This document shows positions 7,568-14,372 of a stretch of 64,000 bases of DNA, in pieces. A model generated the notes under the pieces. The model was not told the DNA's origin, made no database searches, and saw nothing but the letters and a program-made list of their open reading frames with translations. A program made the translations under genes and the position numbers. The stretch is from positions 47,975 to 111,974 of the forward strand of contig DCID01000009.1 in the NCBI GenBank assembly GCA_002315745.1, read 5' to 3'. Every line of letters starts with the position of its first letter. The first letter of the stretch is position 1. The DNA comes from Bacteroidales bacterium UBA1735 (GTDB lineage Bacteria > Bacteroidota > Bacteroidia > Bacteroidales > Paludibacteraceae).

Positions 7568-8821
7568 ATGCTGTTTGAACGTAAATCGTATCTAAAGAAG
7601 TTAATCTCGGCTGAAGGCAATGGAATGATAAAGATCATCACGGGTATCCGTCGATGTGGTAAATCATTTTTGTTGTTTCATATCTTTCATAATTATCTCA
7701 TTGAAAGAGGTGTAGCAGCGAATCATATCATCGAATTGGCGATGGATGATAACCACAACAAGAAGTTATTAGATCCTGACAAATTGTTAGACTACATTGA
7801 TCATCACGTGGTCAATGATGGCAAAACGAATTATGTCATCATAGATGAAATTCAGCTGGTTGAGGACTTTGTCGGAGTGATGTTAAGCTTGCTGCACATG
7901 CCACATGTAGAAACATATGTTTCTGGTAGCAATAGCAAATTCTTAAGCAAGGATGTAGTGACTGAGTTTAGGGGACGTGGTTGGGAGATTCGTGTTCATC
8001 CACTTAGTTTTGCAGAATACTACGAAGGTATGGGCGGAGATCGAATGCAAGCGATGAGTGATTATTATACCTACGGAGGACTGCCGTACGTGGCACAACT
8101 GCAAACGGAACAAGAAAAAAAACAGTACCTGACTGATGTTTATACCACCATCTATTTGCGGGATATCATTGAGCGCAACCACCTAAAAAACGAAGTGGGG
8201 TTGACGACTATCATGCGTGTATTAGCTTCTGATATAGGCGCATCATTCAATGCCAAACGAATCGTCAATACCTTCCAATCTGCCGAACATGTATCCATTA
8301 GTGAGAATACTATTCGGAATTATTTAGTCTTATTACAAGATGCCTTTATTATCAGCGAAGCCATGCGATACAATATCAAAGGGCGCAAATATATCGGTTC
8401 AGAGAATAAATACTATTTTGAAGACTTAGGCATACGCAACGCCATTATAGGTTGGCGTCAAATAGAGGTCTCCCATTTGATGGAAAACATACTGTATAAT
8501 GCACTGAAAATGCAAGGTTATTCGGTCGATGTGGGATTGGTGGAAATTTGGGAAAAGAATAAGGAAGGTAAGAATGTACGCAAGCAATTAGAGGTAGATT
8601 TTGTGATTAATAGAGCCGATGAACGTGTTTATATTCAGTCTGCATACATGTTGTACGATGATGAAAAATGGGCACAAGAGAAACGACCTCTAATGACTAT
8701 CCCTGATGGCTTTAAGAAAGTGATTGTCACAGGAGAGTATCGTACTGGCAACTATAATGACGATGGTATATATATCATTGGCTGGTACAATTTTCTACTC
8801 CAAGCATCACTTTTTGATTAA
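7568..8821 (+). CDS. AAA_14/DUF4143 family ATPase
   Basis: 417-residue ATPase of the family with an AAA_14 ATP-binding domain followed by DUF4143, common in many copies in Bacteroidales and of unclear cellular role. Walker A is GIRRCGKS (26-33), Walker B YVIIDE (89-94), and the arginine-rich block FRGRGWEIRVHPLSFAEY follows. The C-terminal part contains QLEVDFVI and YIQSAY, the usual remnants of a PD-(D/E)xK-like fold in DUF4143. The gene sits between two duplicated Hint units with its own promoter and a terminator before it, so it may be an insertion into the duplicated locus. A second member of the family is at 46662-47891. Confidence 0.9.
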   Translation: MLFERKSYLKKLISAEGNGMIKIITGIRRCGKSFLLFHIFHNYLIERGVAANHIIELAMDDNHNKKLLDPDKLLDYIDHHVVNDGKTNYVIIDEIQLVEDFVGVMLSLLHMPHVETYVSGSNSKFLSKDVVTEFRGRGWEIRVHPLSFAEYYEGMGGDRMQAMSDYYTYGGLPYVAQLQTEQEKKQYLTDVYTTIYLRDIIERNHLKNEVGLTTIMRVLASDIGASFNAKRIVNTFQSAEHVSISENTIRNYLVLLQDAFIISEAMRYNIKGRKYIGSENKYYFEDLGIRNAIIGWRQIEVSHLMENILYNALKMQGYSVDVGLVEIWEKNKEGKNVRKQLEVDFVINRADERVYIQSAYMLYDDEKWAQEKRPLMTIPDGFKKVIVTGEYRTGNYNDDGIYIIGWYNFLLQASLFD

Positions 8822-8855
8822 ACCCGCAAAACCAACTTTTGCACTTTTTGGCGTG

Positions 8856-8963
8856 ATTGCTACAAAACGGCTTGATTGCTACACCTTGCGGCGCGATTGC
8901 TACACCTGCGGCGCGTATGCTACACCAGAAATTTGCATATATGAAATAAAAGCAGTACTTTTG
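8856..8963 (+). promoter_or_regulatory. Repeat-cassette promoter, copy 3
   Basis: Repeats ATTGCTACA at 8856, 8875 and 8896 and TATGCTACA at 8916 (steps 19, 21, 20), then TTTG (8932-8935), 20 bp, TACTTTTG (8956-8963). Geometry is identical to copies 1 and 2. It drives the second peptide-Hint lipoprotein unit. Confidence 0.9.
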
Positions 8964-9170
8964 CACTCGAAAACGAAAAATAGTTTTCTCATAAGTAAAA
9001 TTTTTGGTTAATAAGACTATCCGTTTCATGGGGCAAAACCCATGGCGGATAGTTTGGGTAGACAACAATTAAACAATATAAATACAATAAGGTATGAAGG
9101 TTCGTGCAAGTCGAGTAAAAGCTTGCTTTTGCAACTCGACGCAGCCGAAGCTCCAAAAATCGAAGATTTT
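8964..9170 (+). promoter_or_regulatory. Long structured leader of the second Hint unit
   Basis: About 200 bases separate the promoter from the 43-residue peptide gene, versus about 45 in copy A. Two strong hairpins are visible. At 9016-9053, ACTATCCG pairs with CGGATAGT and, inside, CATGGG with CCCATG. At 9110-9140, GTCGAGT pairs with ACTCGAC and AAAAGC with GCTTTT. An in-frame ORF runs from 9042 through the leader into the peptide gene, but it is not matched in copy A and probably is not the real start. I cannot match the leader to a known riboswitch. Confidence 0.6.
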
Positions 9171-9302
9171 ATGAAAAAGTATGTAAATCCAGAGACTAAG
9201 TGTCTCTCCGTTAATGCGCAGACCGTGATCTGCACAAGTGCTGAAGCTCCTCAACGTCAAGGACAATTAGGAACAATGACTGTAACAACTGGTGAATGGT
9301 AA
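9171..9302 (+). CDS. 43-residue conserved peptide, copy B
   Basis: Second member of the peptide pair (MKKYVNPETK... ending TTGEW), 34 of 43 residues identical to copy A. Conserved parts are CLSVNAQT, ICTS, RQGQLGTM and the final GEW. Differences are mostly conservative (Leu/Val, Asp/Glu, Ser/Thr, Ser/Ala), which supports selection on the protein rather than chance. It ends 2 bp before the lipoprotein start, as in copy A, so translation is probably coupled. No signal peptide. Function unknown. Confidence 0.8.
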   Translation: MKKYVNPETKCLSVNAQTVICTSAEAPQRQGQLGTMTVTTGEW

Positions 9303-9304
9303 TT

Positions 9305-10738
9305 ATGAAGAAACTTCTATTCTTCGCAGCCGCTATGCTATGCATGGTGGCTTGCAGCAATAGGGAGAATGAGCCGACGGCACCCGGTCGTCCCATCACC
9401 ATCTCCGCCACCGTGCAAATACCGAGTGGTGAGAACGCACCTATTCGCAAGGTTGCGCCTAATGACCTCTCGGCATCTACTGTTTCCTTCCACTGGGAAG
9501 CGGGCGACAAGGTGATTATCAAGAATGCCACAGGTGATGCCACGTTCACTATCATTGATGACTCCATCAGTGCAGATGGCAAATCTGCCAAATTTACAGG
9601 TGATCCCCTCAGTGACATGAGCAGTTACGAAGTTTACTACGGGTACGCTTCCAAAGACACAAATGCCGTGCAAGAACTGCCTTATCTCAAGGATTCCATT
9701 TTCCGTCCTTTTATTAAAGGTACTGGTAATAGTACGGGCTTTACGCTCAATTCGTTCTTGCCTGTGCTGAAGATAAATATAGCAGGTCGTTTGATTAATC
9801 AAGCAACATTGGATTCCCTTGTCTATAAAATTGGAACCAAAAGAAATGTAGCCCAAAGCAAAGCCAAGATGACTATGCCTATTGGAACTGCTGTTCCTCA
9901 AAACGATCCAATGTCTATATATTTTCCTGTTCCACAAACGAACAATGGAGACTCCATATTTATTTATATTTATTATACTTCGACCTCTATTTATACAAAA
10001 TCTCCTAAAATTCAAGGATCTCTGTTCAACCTAAGTGGACACATGAATAAAATTATCAATTTTAATGAAATTGCACTCGCAGCTTGTTTCGCCGCAGGAA
10101 CACGCATCACGATGGCAGATGGTAGCACCAAAGCGATAGAGGATATTGTCAAAGGAGACCGCGTGCGCACGTTTGATCACGAAGCAGGTCAACTTTCCGA
10201 GGAAGCCGTTTGCTACGTGTTCGACAATGGTTTGGAAGCCAATCCTTTCACGCTCCATTTTGCCAGCGGAAAAACCTTGTCCATCGTGGATAAACATGAC
10301 CTGCTCGTGGAGAGCAGCCGCAAGTACGTGGTGGTATCTCAGAGTAACGCATCTACTTTCGTCGGACAGCGTTTCTACAATGCCGATAAGGCACAGTGGG
10401 ACGAACTGACATCAGTGACATACGGCACTACTCCTACTAAATATTACACCATCTACTCGGCTTATCACATCAACACCATTGCCAATGGTATGCTGACTTG
10501 TCCTGACGATATTGATTTTAACCTCAATATATACGAGATGGATGAGACGCTCAAAGCCGACCCAGCACAATTGGCAGCCGACAGGGCGCAATATGGTTAC
10601 TTCACTTCGGCGGACTTCCCCGAGTTGACCAAAGACTTAGATGCTTTCGATGCCCTCAACCGCAATACGAAGATTGCCTTGGGCAAGGGTCTTGTCACAT
10701 GGGAACGACTCATGCAGATATACGAGGATTATAAGTAA
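9305..10738 (+). CDS. Lipoprotein with fimbrillin-like region and Hint domain, copy B
   Basis: 477 residues, same layout as copy A. The lipoprotein signal is nearly identical (MLCMVAC, C17). A fimbrillin-like region (FHWEAGD at 62-68) has diverged strongly from copy A. The Hint domain starts at C261 (CFAAGTRITMADG, then IEDIVKGDRVRTFD), has its block-B histidine at H331 (DKHDLLVE) and ends at ANGMLTC (C399). It has the same length as in copy A, 139 residues. A C-terminal extension of about 78 residues begins with DDIDFNLNIYE, close to copy A. The Hint part and signal are conserved while the displayed region varies, as expected if the Hint domain processes different surface cargo (inference). 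A start at 9296 in the same frame is less likely. Confidence 0.85.
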   Translation: MKKLLFFAAAMLCMVACSNRENEPTAPGRPITISATVQIPSGENAPIRKVAPNDLSASTVSFHWEAGDKVIIKNATGDATFTIIDDSISADGKSAKFTGDPLSDMSSYEVYYGYASKDTNAVQELPYLKDSIFRPFIKGTGNSTGFTLNSFLPVLKINIAGRLINQATLDSLVYKIGTKRNVAQSKAKMTMPIGTAVPQNDPMSIYFPVPQTNNGDSIFIYIYYTSTSIYTKSPKIQGSLFNLSGHMNKIINFNEIALAACFAAGTRITMADGSTKAIEDIVKGDRVRTFDHEAGQLSEEAVCYVFDNGLEANPFTLHFASGKTLSIVDKHDLLVESSRKYVVVSQSNASTFVGQRFYNADKAQWDELTSVTYGTTPTKYYTIYSAYHINTIANGMLTCPDDIDFNLNIYEMDETLKADPAQLAADRAQYGYFTSADFPELTKDLDAFDALNRNTKIALGKGLVTWERLMQIYEDYK

Positions 10739-10762
10739 GTCCCTTACTTTGCCCTTGGGCAA

Positions 10763-11296
10763 CTAAGTTGTAGCACGAAGCTCTGTACTCGAGATATCGA
10801 AGTATGGAGCTTCTTTTAGGTAATGAACCGTAGGAGAGGGAGAGTGAAAGTGAGAGGGAGAGGCGAGAGTGGTGTGGCGGGGATAGACAAAGATGCGGAA
10901 ATGGGAGAGGATATAGTCGTGCTCACGCCATTGATCAAAGATAAGCCAGTTATCCTCACCCATGATGAGCGTGAACTCGTGCTCGGGATAAGCCTTCACT
11001 AACTCACGCAACGTATTGGCCGTATAAGTGGGGCGGGGGAGATGAAACTCAAAGTCGGAGGCCTTGATACTGTTCCCCATTACGGGGGAACCCACGGAGG
11101 GGGCTTGGAGAGCATCTCGAAGGGCTTGGAGGCGGGTCTGCTCGTCCGCTAAGATAGAGGCGTCCTTGAGCGGGTTGTTGGGAGTGACGAGCATCCATAC
11201 CTCATCGAGGTCGGTGTGCTCAACCGTCCATTGCGCCAATCCGAGGTGACCAAAGTGCACGGGATTGAAACTGCCGCCGTAGATGCCTATCTTCAT
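10763..11296 (-). CDS. nadD: Nicotinate-nucleotide adenylyltransferase, shortened C terminus and in-frame element
   Basis: Transfers AMP from ATP to nicotinate mononucleotide in NAD synthesis. The motifs GGSFNPVHFGH (7-17), SDFEFHLPRPTYTANTL, GEDNW and the C-terminal FDISSTELR are all present. Two oddities. Residues about 64-75 (APSVGSPVMGNS) come from a palindromic repeat that other NadD proteins lack. The protein also stops three residues after ISSTELR, whereas relatives continue for about 20 residues. The start overlaps the gmk stop by 4 bp. Last gene of the yicC-gmk-nadD operon. Enzyme identity is secure; activity after these changes is not shown. Confidence 0.93.
   Translation of the reverse strand: MKIGIYGGSFNPVHFGHLGLAQWTVEHTDLDEVWMLVTPNNPLKDASILADEQTRLQALRDALQAPSVGSPVMGNSIKASDFEFHLPRPTYTANTLRELVKAYPEHEFTLIMGEDNWLIFDQWREHDYILSHFRIFVYPRHTTLASPSHFHSPSPTVHYLKEAPYFDISSTELRATT
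11072..11106. repeat. In-frame palindromic element, copy in nadD
   Basis: GTTCCCC and GGGGAAC form a hairpin, followed by CCCACGGAGGGGGCTT. It is the same element as at 12038, 40852 and 43194, with a few substitutions. The coding (minus) strand reads APSVGSPVMGN. Confidence 0.85.
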
Positions 11297-11856
11297 ACGA
11301 TCTGCGCCGTTGCCGCTACGATAGCATCCAACTGGGCGAAGGCCTGCTGGAGATCGTCGTTGACGATGATGTGGTCGAAATGGATGCGATCTTCCATCTC
11401 CTGTGCCGCTTTTGCTACACGCTTCTCAATCATCTCGGGCGAAGTGTCTCCACGATGAATAAGCCGCTCCCGTAAGCACTCAATAGAGGGCGGGCAGATA
11501 AAGATACTGGTAGCCTTATCGCCAAAGAGGCGCTCGAGGTTGATGCCACCCTTTACATCCACATCGAAGATGACATGATGCCCATTGCCCTCGATACGGG
11601 TAATCTCCGACTGGAGGGTACCATAATAGAGACCTTCATAGACCTGCTCGTACTCGATGAAAGCATTCTGACTAATACGCTGACGGAACTCGTCGGGGGT
11701 GATGAAATAGTACTCGCGACCATTCACTTCCTCGCCACGAGGAGCACGAGTAGTGCAGGACACACTTAGTTCGAAAGTATTAGGGAAAGTGGTCAGCAGG
11801 TGCTTGACCATCGTCGATTTGCCACTGCCCGAAGGCGCACAGAAGATATATATCAT
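11293..11856 (-). CDS. gmk: Guanylate kinase
   Basis: Phosphorylates GMP to GDP in the cytoplasm; essential in nucleotide metabolism. 187 residues, normal size. The P-loop APSGSGKST is at 7-15, the GMP-binding block SCTTRAPRGEEVNGREYYF at about 33-51, and DVDVKGG (about 98-104) marks the central strand. The upstream spacer to yicC is exactly three 7-bp repeats (11857-11877), and the downstream nadD overlaps by 4 bp, so the three genes form one operon. Confidence 0.96.
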   Translation of the reverse strand: MIYIFCAPSGSGKSTMVKHLLTTFPNTFELSVSCTTRAPRGEEVNGREYYFITPDEFRQRISQNAFIEYEQVYEGLYYGTLQSEITRIEGNGHHVIFDVDVKGGINLERLFGDKATSIFICPPSIECLRERLIHRGDTSPEMIEKRVAKAAQEMEDRIHFDHIIVNDDLQQAFAQLDAIVAATAQIV

Positions 11857-11877
11857 TTGTGATTTGAGATTTGTGAT
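11857..11877. repeat. Three 7-bp repeats forming the yicC-gmk spacer
   Basis: TTGTGAT, TTGAGAT, TTGTGAT on the plus strand fill exactly the 21 bp between the yicC stop and the gmk start. Confidence 0.8.
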
Positions 11878-12807
11878 TTATAGGACGTTGAGGACTTGTT
11901 CTTTGATTTGCTCGAGGATGTCTTTCATCTTCACTACGATGATCTGCATCTCGGACTGATTGGACTTGCTACCCAGCGTGTTGATCTCACGCCCCATCTC
12001 CTGAGCAATAAAGCCCAGTTTCTTGCCAACACCTAATGGTTGCCCCTCTACGGGGAAACCTACGGAAGGGGCTTTCATGGTCTCCCTAAAATATTTGATA
12101 TGATTGGTCAGTCTTACTTTCTCCTCGGTGATATCTAATTTCTCCAAGTAATAGATGAGTTCAGCCTCAAGGCGGTTCTGATCAATAGCCTGCTTAGTCT
12201 GCTCCGATAGTTGCTCTAAGTTAGCGAGCAAGTGCTGCTTAATATTCGCTACGCGGTTCTTCTCATAAGGTTCTACCTCGGCTAAGAGGGTCGCGATACC
12301 ATCGAGTTTATCGGTGAACATTCGCTCCAACGATGCACCCTCTTGGGTACGGAAAGCGAGGAACTCCTGCAACGCCTTCTGCAAAGTCTCTTGCAATAAG
12401 GTCCATTCGTCATCCGAGATGGTGGTGTCTCCCGTATTAGTCCGGAAAACTTCGGGGATACGCATGATAGAGGCTACTAATGCATCGGAAGAGGGAATAC
12501 CTAACTCGGACTGTAAGGCAGATAACTCCTTATAATAATACGCGAAGGCGGCATGATCGATGGGGGTATAGGTCTTGCTCTGCGTGGTGCCCTCCAGCGG
12601 CTGGGTGTAGATGGTCACATCCACCTTACCGCGCTCGAGTGGGGTAGTGAGTAAGGAACGAAGAACGGCTTCCTTATCGCGCAACATCGAACAAACCTTG
12701 AGAGTAAGGTCTAACTGCTTACTATTGAGCGAACGAATCTCAATAATAGTCTTGTGTTCGGCAAATTGGTACTCGGCTTTGCCGTAGCCGGTCATAGACA
12801 ATATCAT
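11878..12807 (-). CDS. yicC: YicC-family endoribonuclease with in-frame element
   Basis: YicC/YloC family protein (309 residues), in other bacteria an endoribonuclease affecting mRNA and small RNA turnover. The start ATG 12807 gives the classical MILSMTGYGKAEY opening; an upstream in-frame ATG would add ten atypical residues. The conserved end is present (GKKLGFIAQEMGREINTL, GSKSNQSEMQ). Residues about 245-257 ([12 protein letters not shown]) interrupt the normally compact loop between FRETMK and VGKKL and come from the palindromic element at 12038-12074. First gene before gmk and nadD. tRNA-Pro ends about 50 bp upstream, on the same strand, so it may share the tRNA promoter. Confidence 0.93.
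   Translation of the reverse strand: MILSMTGYGKAEYQFAEHKTIIEIRSLNSKQLDLTLKVCSMLRDKEAVLRSLLTTPLERGKVDVTIYTQPLEGTTQSKTYTPIDHAAFAYYYKELSALQSELGIPSSDALVASIMRIPEVFRTNTGDTTISDDEWTLLQETLQKALQEFLAFRTQEGASLERMFTDKLDGIATLLAEVEPYEKNRVANIKQHLLANLEQLSEQTKQAIDQNRLEAELIYYLEKLDITEEKVRLTNHIKYFRETMKAPSVGFPVEGQPLGVGKKLGFIAQEMGREINTLGSKSNQSEMQIIVVKMKDILEQIKEQVLNVL
12038..12074. repeat. In-frame palindromic element, copy in yicC
   Basis: GGTTGCCCC, five-base loop, GGGGAAACC (one mismatch in the stem), then TACGGAAGGGGCTT. The coding strand reads [12 protein letters not shown]. Confidence 0.9.
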
Positions 12808-12858
12808 ATTATTGAAAAGAAAAAGAGCAAGAGCCAAAGCTCTTGCTCAACCAATCAG

Positions 12859-12932
12859 TCGGGAAGACAGGATTCGAACCTGCGACCTCCTGCTCCCAAA
12901 GCAGGCATTCCACCGGGCTGAACTACTTCCCG
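12859..12932 (-). tRNA. tRNA-Pro (anticodon UGG)
   Basis: The minus strand folds into a cloverleaf of 74 bases. Acceptor CGGGAAG pairs with CTTCCCG; the anticodon stem CCTGC/GCAGG holds the loop TTTGGGA with anticodon TGG; the T arm is GCAGG-TTCGAAT-CCTGT. CCA is not encoded. A promoter lies at 13021-13052, and a hairpin at 12939-12972 (CCGAT/ATCGG and GAAAC/GTTTC) lies between promoter and tRNA. Confidence 0.97.
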
Positions 12933-13020
12933 TCCTCTCCGATTTCGAAACGCTTCGCTGGTTTCTCATCGGTACACTTTATTATCGGTGTTACAAGAGG
13001 GGCTTTAATGAAAAAGCGTG

Positions 13021-13052
13021 CAAAGGTAGTACTTTTTTTTCAATCCTCCAAA
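13021..13052 (-). promoter_or_regulatory. Promoter for tRNA-Pro (and possibly yicC-gmk-nadD)
   Basis: Minus-strand TTTG (13049-13052), 20-bp spacer, TACCTTTG (13021-13028). The leader to the tRNA is about 80 bases. No other promoter is seen before yicC. Confidence 0.8.
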
Positions 13053-13119
13053 TTTTTAGGCAAAATTTTGTCATTTAGGGTCACTTTTTTTGGATTTTGA
13101 CAAAAAAGAGTATGTTTTT

Positions 13120-13151
13120 TTTGCATATATGGAATAAAAATAGTAATTTTG
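13120..13151 (+). promoter_or_regulatory. Promoter for the TPR protein-ribH operon
   Basis: TTTG (13120-13123), 20 bp, TAATTTTG (13144-13151), with spacer GCATATATGG close to the consensus of this genome. It is 39 bp before the ATG at 13190. Confidence 0.8.
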
Positions 13152-13189
13152 CGCGAAATTGTGAATACAAATTTTTTAATATAACAATT

Positions 13190-13867
13190 ATGGCAAAACA
13201 AAATTTCAAAAAATCGGATGAGCAACTCGCCGAAGTGAACGAGGCATTATCCACCACGGGTCAATGGATTGAGGATAACTCGAACCTGCTGACATGGATC
13301 GTAACAATTATTGTAGTAGTTATTTTGGGCGTAATGGCTATCAATAACTATGTCGTTAAACCAAAAGCTGCTGAAGCATCGAATGAGAACGCTAAGGCTG
13401 CCGTCTATTTCCAACAGGGTGACTTTGAAAAGGCTCTCAATGGTGACGACGCAGAGTGCTTAGGTTTTGAGCAGATTGCGAACGATTATCGCCTCTATCA
13501 GGCTGGTAAGTTAGCTGCTCTGTATGCAGGTGTATGCTACTACAACCTGGGTGATAACGAGCAAGCATTGGTCTATCTGTCTCGTTTCTCCGCAGACGAT
13601 AAGACGATCAATCCTGCTGCCAAACAGCTCCAAGGTGATGTATTGGTTGAGTTAGAGCAATACGAGAAGGCTGCTAAGGTCTTTATGGCTGCTGCTAAGT
13701 CGGGCAATAAGTTGATTGCTCCGATGAGCTTGAAGAAAGCAGGTCTTGTCTATATGGAGATTGGCAATAAGAAAGCGGCTCTCCGTGCGTTCGAGACTAT
13801 TAAACGCGATTATCCTGCGTCTGTAGAGGCGAACGATATTGATAAGTATATTGAAGTAGCTCGCTAA
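13190..13867 (+). CDS. Membrane-anchored tetratricopeptide repeat protein
   Basis: 225 residues. A cytoplasmic amino terminus (about 1-33) precedes one membrane segment (about 35-54, LLTWIVTIIVVVILGVMAI), then a helical periplasmic region with TPR-like units (FQQGDFEKAL, YYNLGDNEQALVYL, VELEQYEKAAKVF, YMEIGNKKAALRAF). Such proteins are conserved in Bacteroidetes and resemble YfgM-type scaffold proteins; a precise role is not known. The start ATG 13190 is used because the promoter at 13120-13151 lies inside the longer open frame. ribH follows after 2 bp, a pairing often seen in this phylum. Confidence 0.85.
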   Translation: MAKQNFKKSDEQLAEVNEALSTTGQWIEDNSNLLTWIVTIIVVVILGVMAINNYVVKPKAAEASNENAKAAVYFQQGDFEKALNGDDAECLGFEQIANDYRLYQAGKLAALYAGVCYYNLGDNEQALVYLSRFSADDKTINPAAKQLQGDVLVELEQYEKAAKVFMAAAKSGNKLIAPMSLKKAGLVYMEIGNKKAALRAFETIKRDYPASVEANDIDKYIEVAR

Positions 13868-13869
13868 TT

Positions 13870-14370
13870 ATGACTACCGATCTTTCGCAATATGATGCGA
13901 ATAGTTTGCCTAGCGCTGACGTACTCAAACGCCAGCGCTATGCTATTATAGTCGCGGACTGGAACAGCGATATCACCTACGCCATGGCGCAAGGAGCTAT
14001 GGATACATTGCTGCAACACGGCGTGCAGGAGAAGAATATCAAGATGGTGCATGTGCCCGGTACAGTCGAACTGACCTATGCTGCGGGACGACTTATTCCG
14101 CAGTTTGAAGGCAATGCTTTTGCCATGCGCTACGATGCGATCATCGTCATCGGATGCGTGATAAAGGGCGATACACCTCATTTTGACTATGTGTGTCAGA
14201 GCGTGACGCAAGGAGTGGCTATACTCAATGCGAAAGGTATAACCCCCGTTATCTTCTCCGTGCTGACGACGCTCGATAAACAGCAAGCACTCGACCGCGC
14301 CGGTGGACGACTGGGTAACAAAGGTGTCGAAGGAGCGGTAACCGCGATTCGTATGGCGAATTTGGGTTAG
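13870..14370 (+). CDS. ribH: 6,7-dimethyl-8-ribityllumazine synthase
   Basis: Penultimate enzyme of riboflavin synthesis, condensing the pyrimidinedione with dihydroxybutanone phosphate. 166 residues. Motifs: VADWNSDIT (substrate site), VPGTVELTYAA, GCVIKGDTPHFDYVC (catalytic His in the TPHFDYV block) and the phosphate-binding DRAGGRLGNKG, where most homologues have GKxGNKG. Start 2 bp after the TPR gene, end 2 bp before aspartokinase, so co-transcribed. Confidence 0.95.
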   Translation: MTTDLSQYDANSLPSADVLKRQRYAIIVADWNSDITYAMAQGAMDTLLQHGVQEKNIKMVHVPGTVELTYAAGRLIPQFEGNAFAMRYDAIIVIGCVIKGDTPHFDYVCQSVTQGVAILNAKGITPVIFSVLTTLDKQQALDRAGGRLGNKGVEGAVTAIRMANLG

Positions 14371-14372
14371 AG

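Noticed and set aside
9042..9170. An 86-residue protein starting at 9042 instead of the 43-residue peptide
   Set aside because: The upstream part runs through leader hairpins and has no counterpart in copy A, where identity begins at the internal MKKY start.
9338..10015. Minus-strand ORF of 225 residues opposite the second Hint lipoprotein
   Set aside because: It lies fully opposite a well-supported gene, shows no family motif and no promoter; a shadow of the coding frame. The same holds for long antisense ORFs at 21290-21982, 24431-24988, 13864-14403 and 50904-51539.
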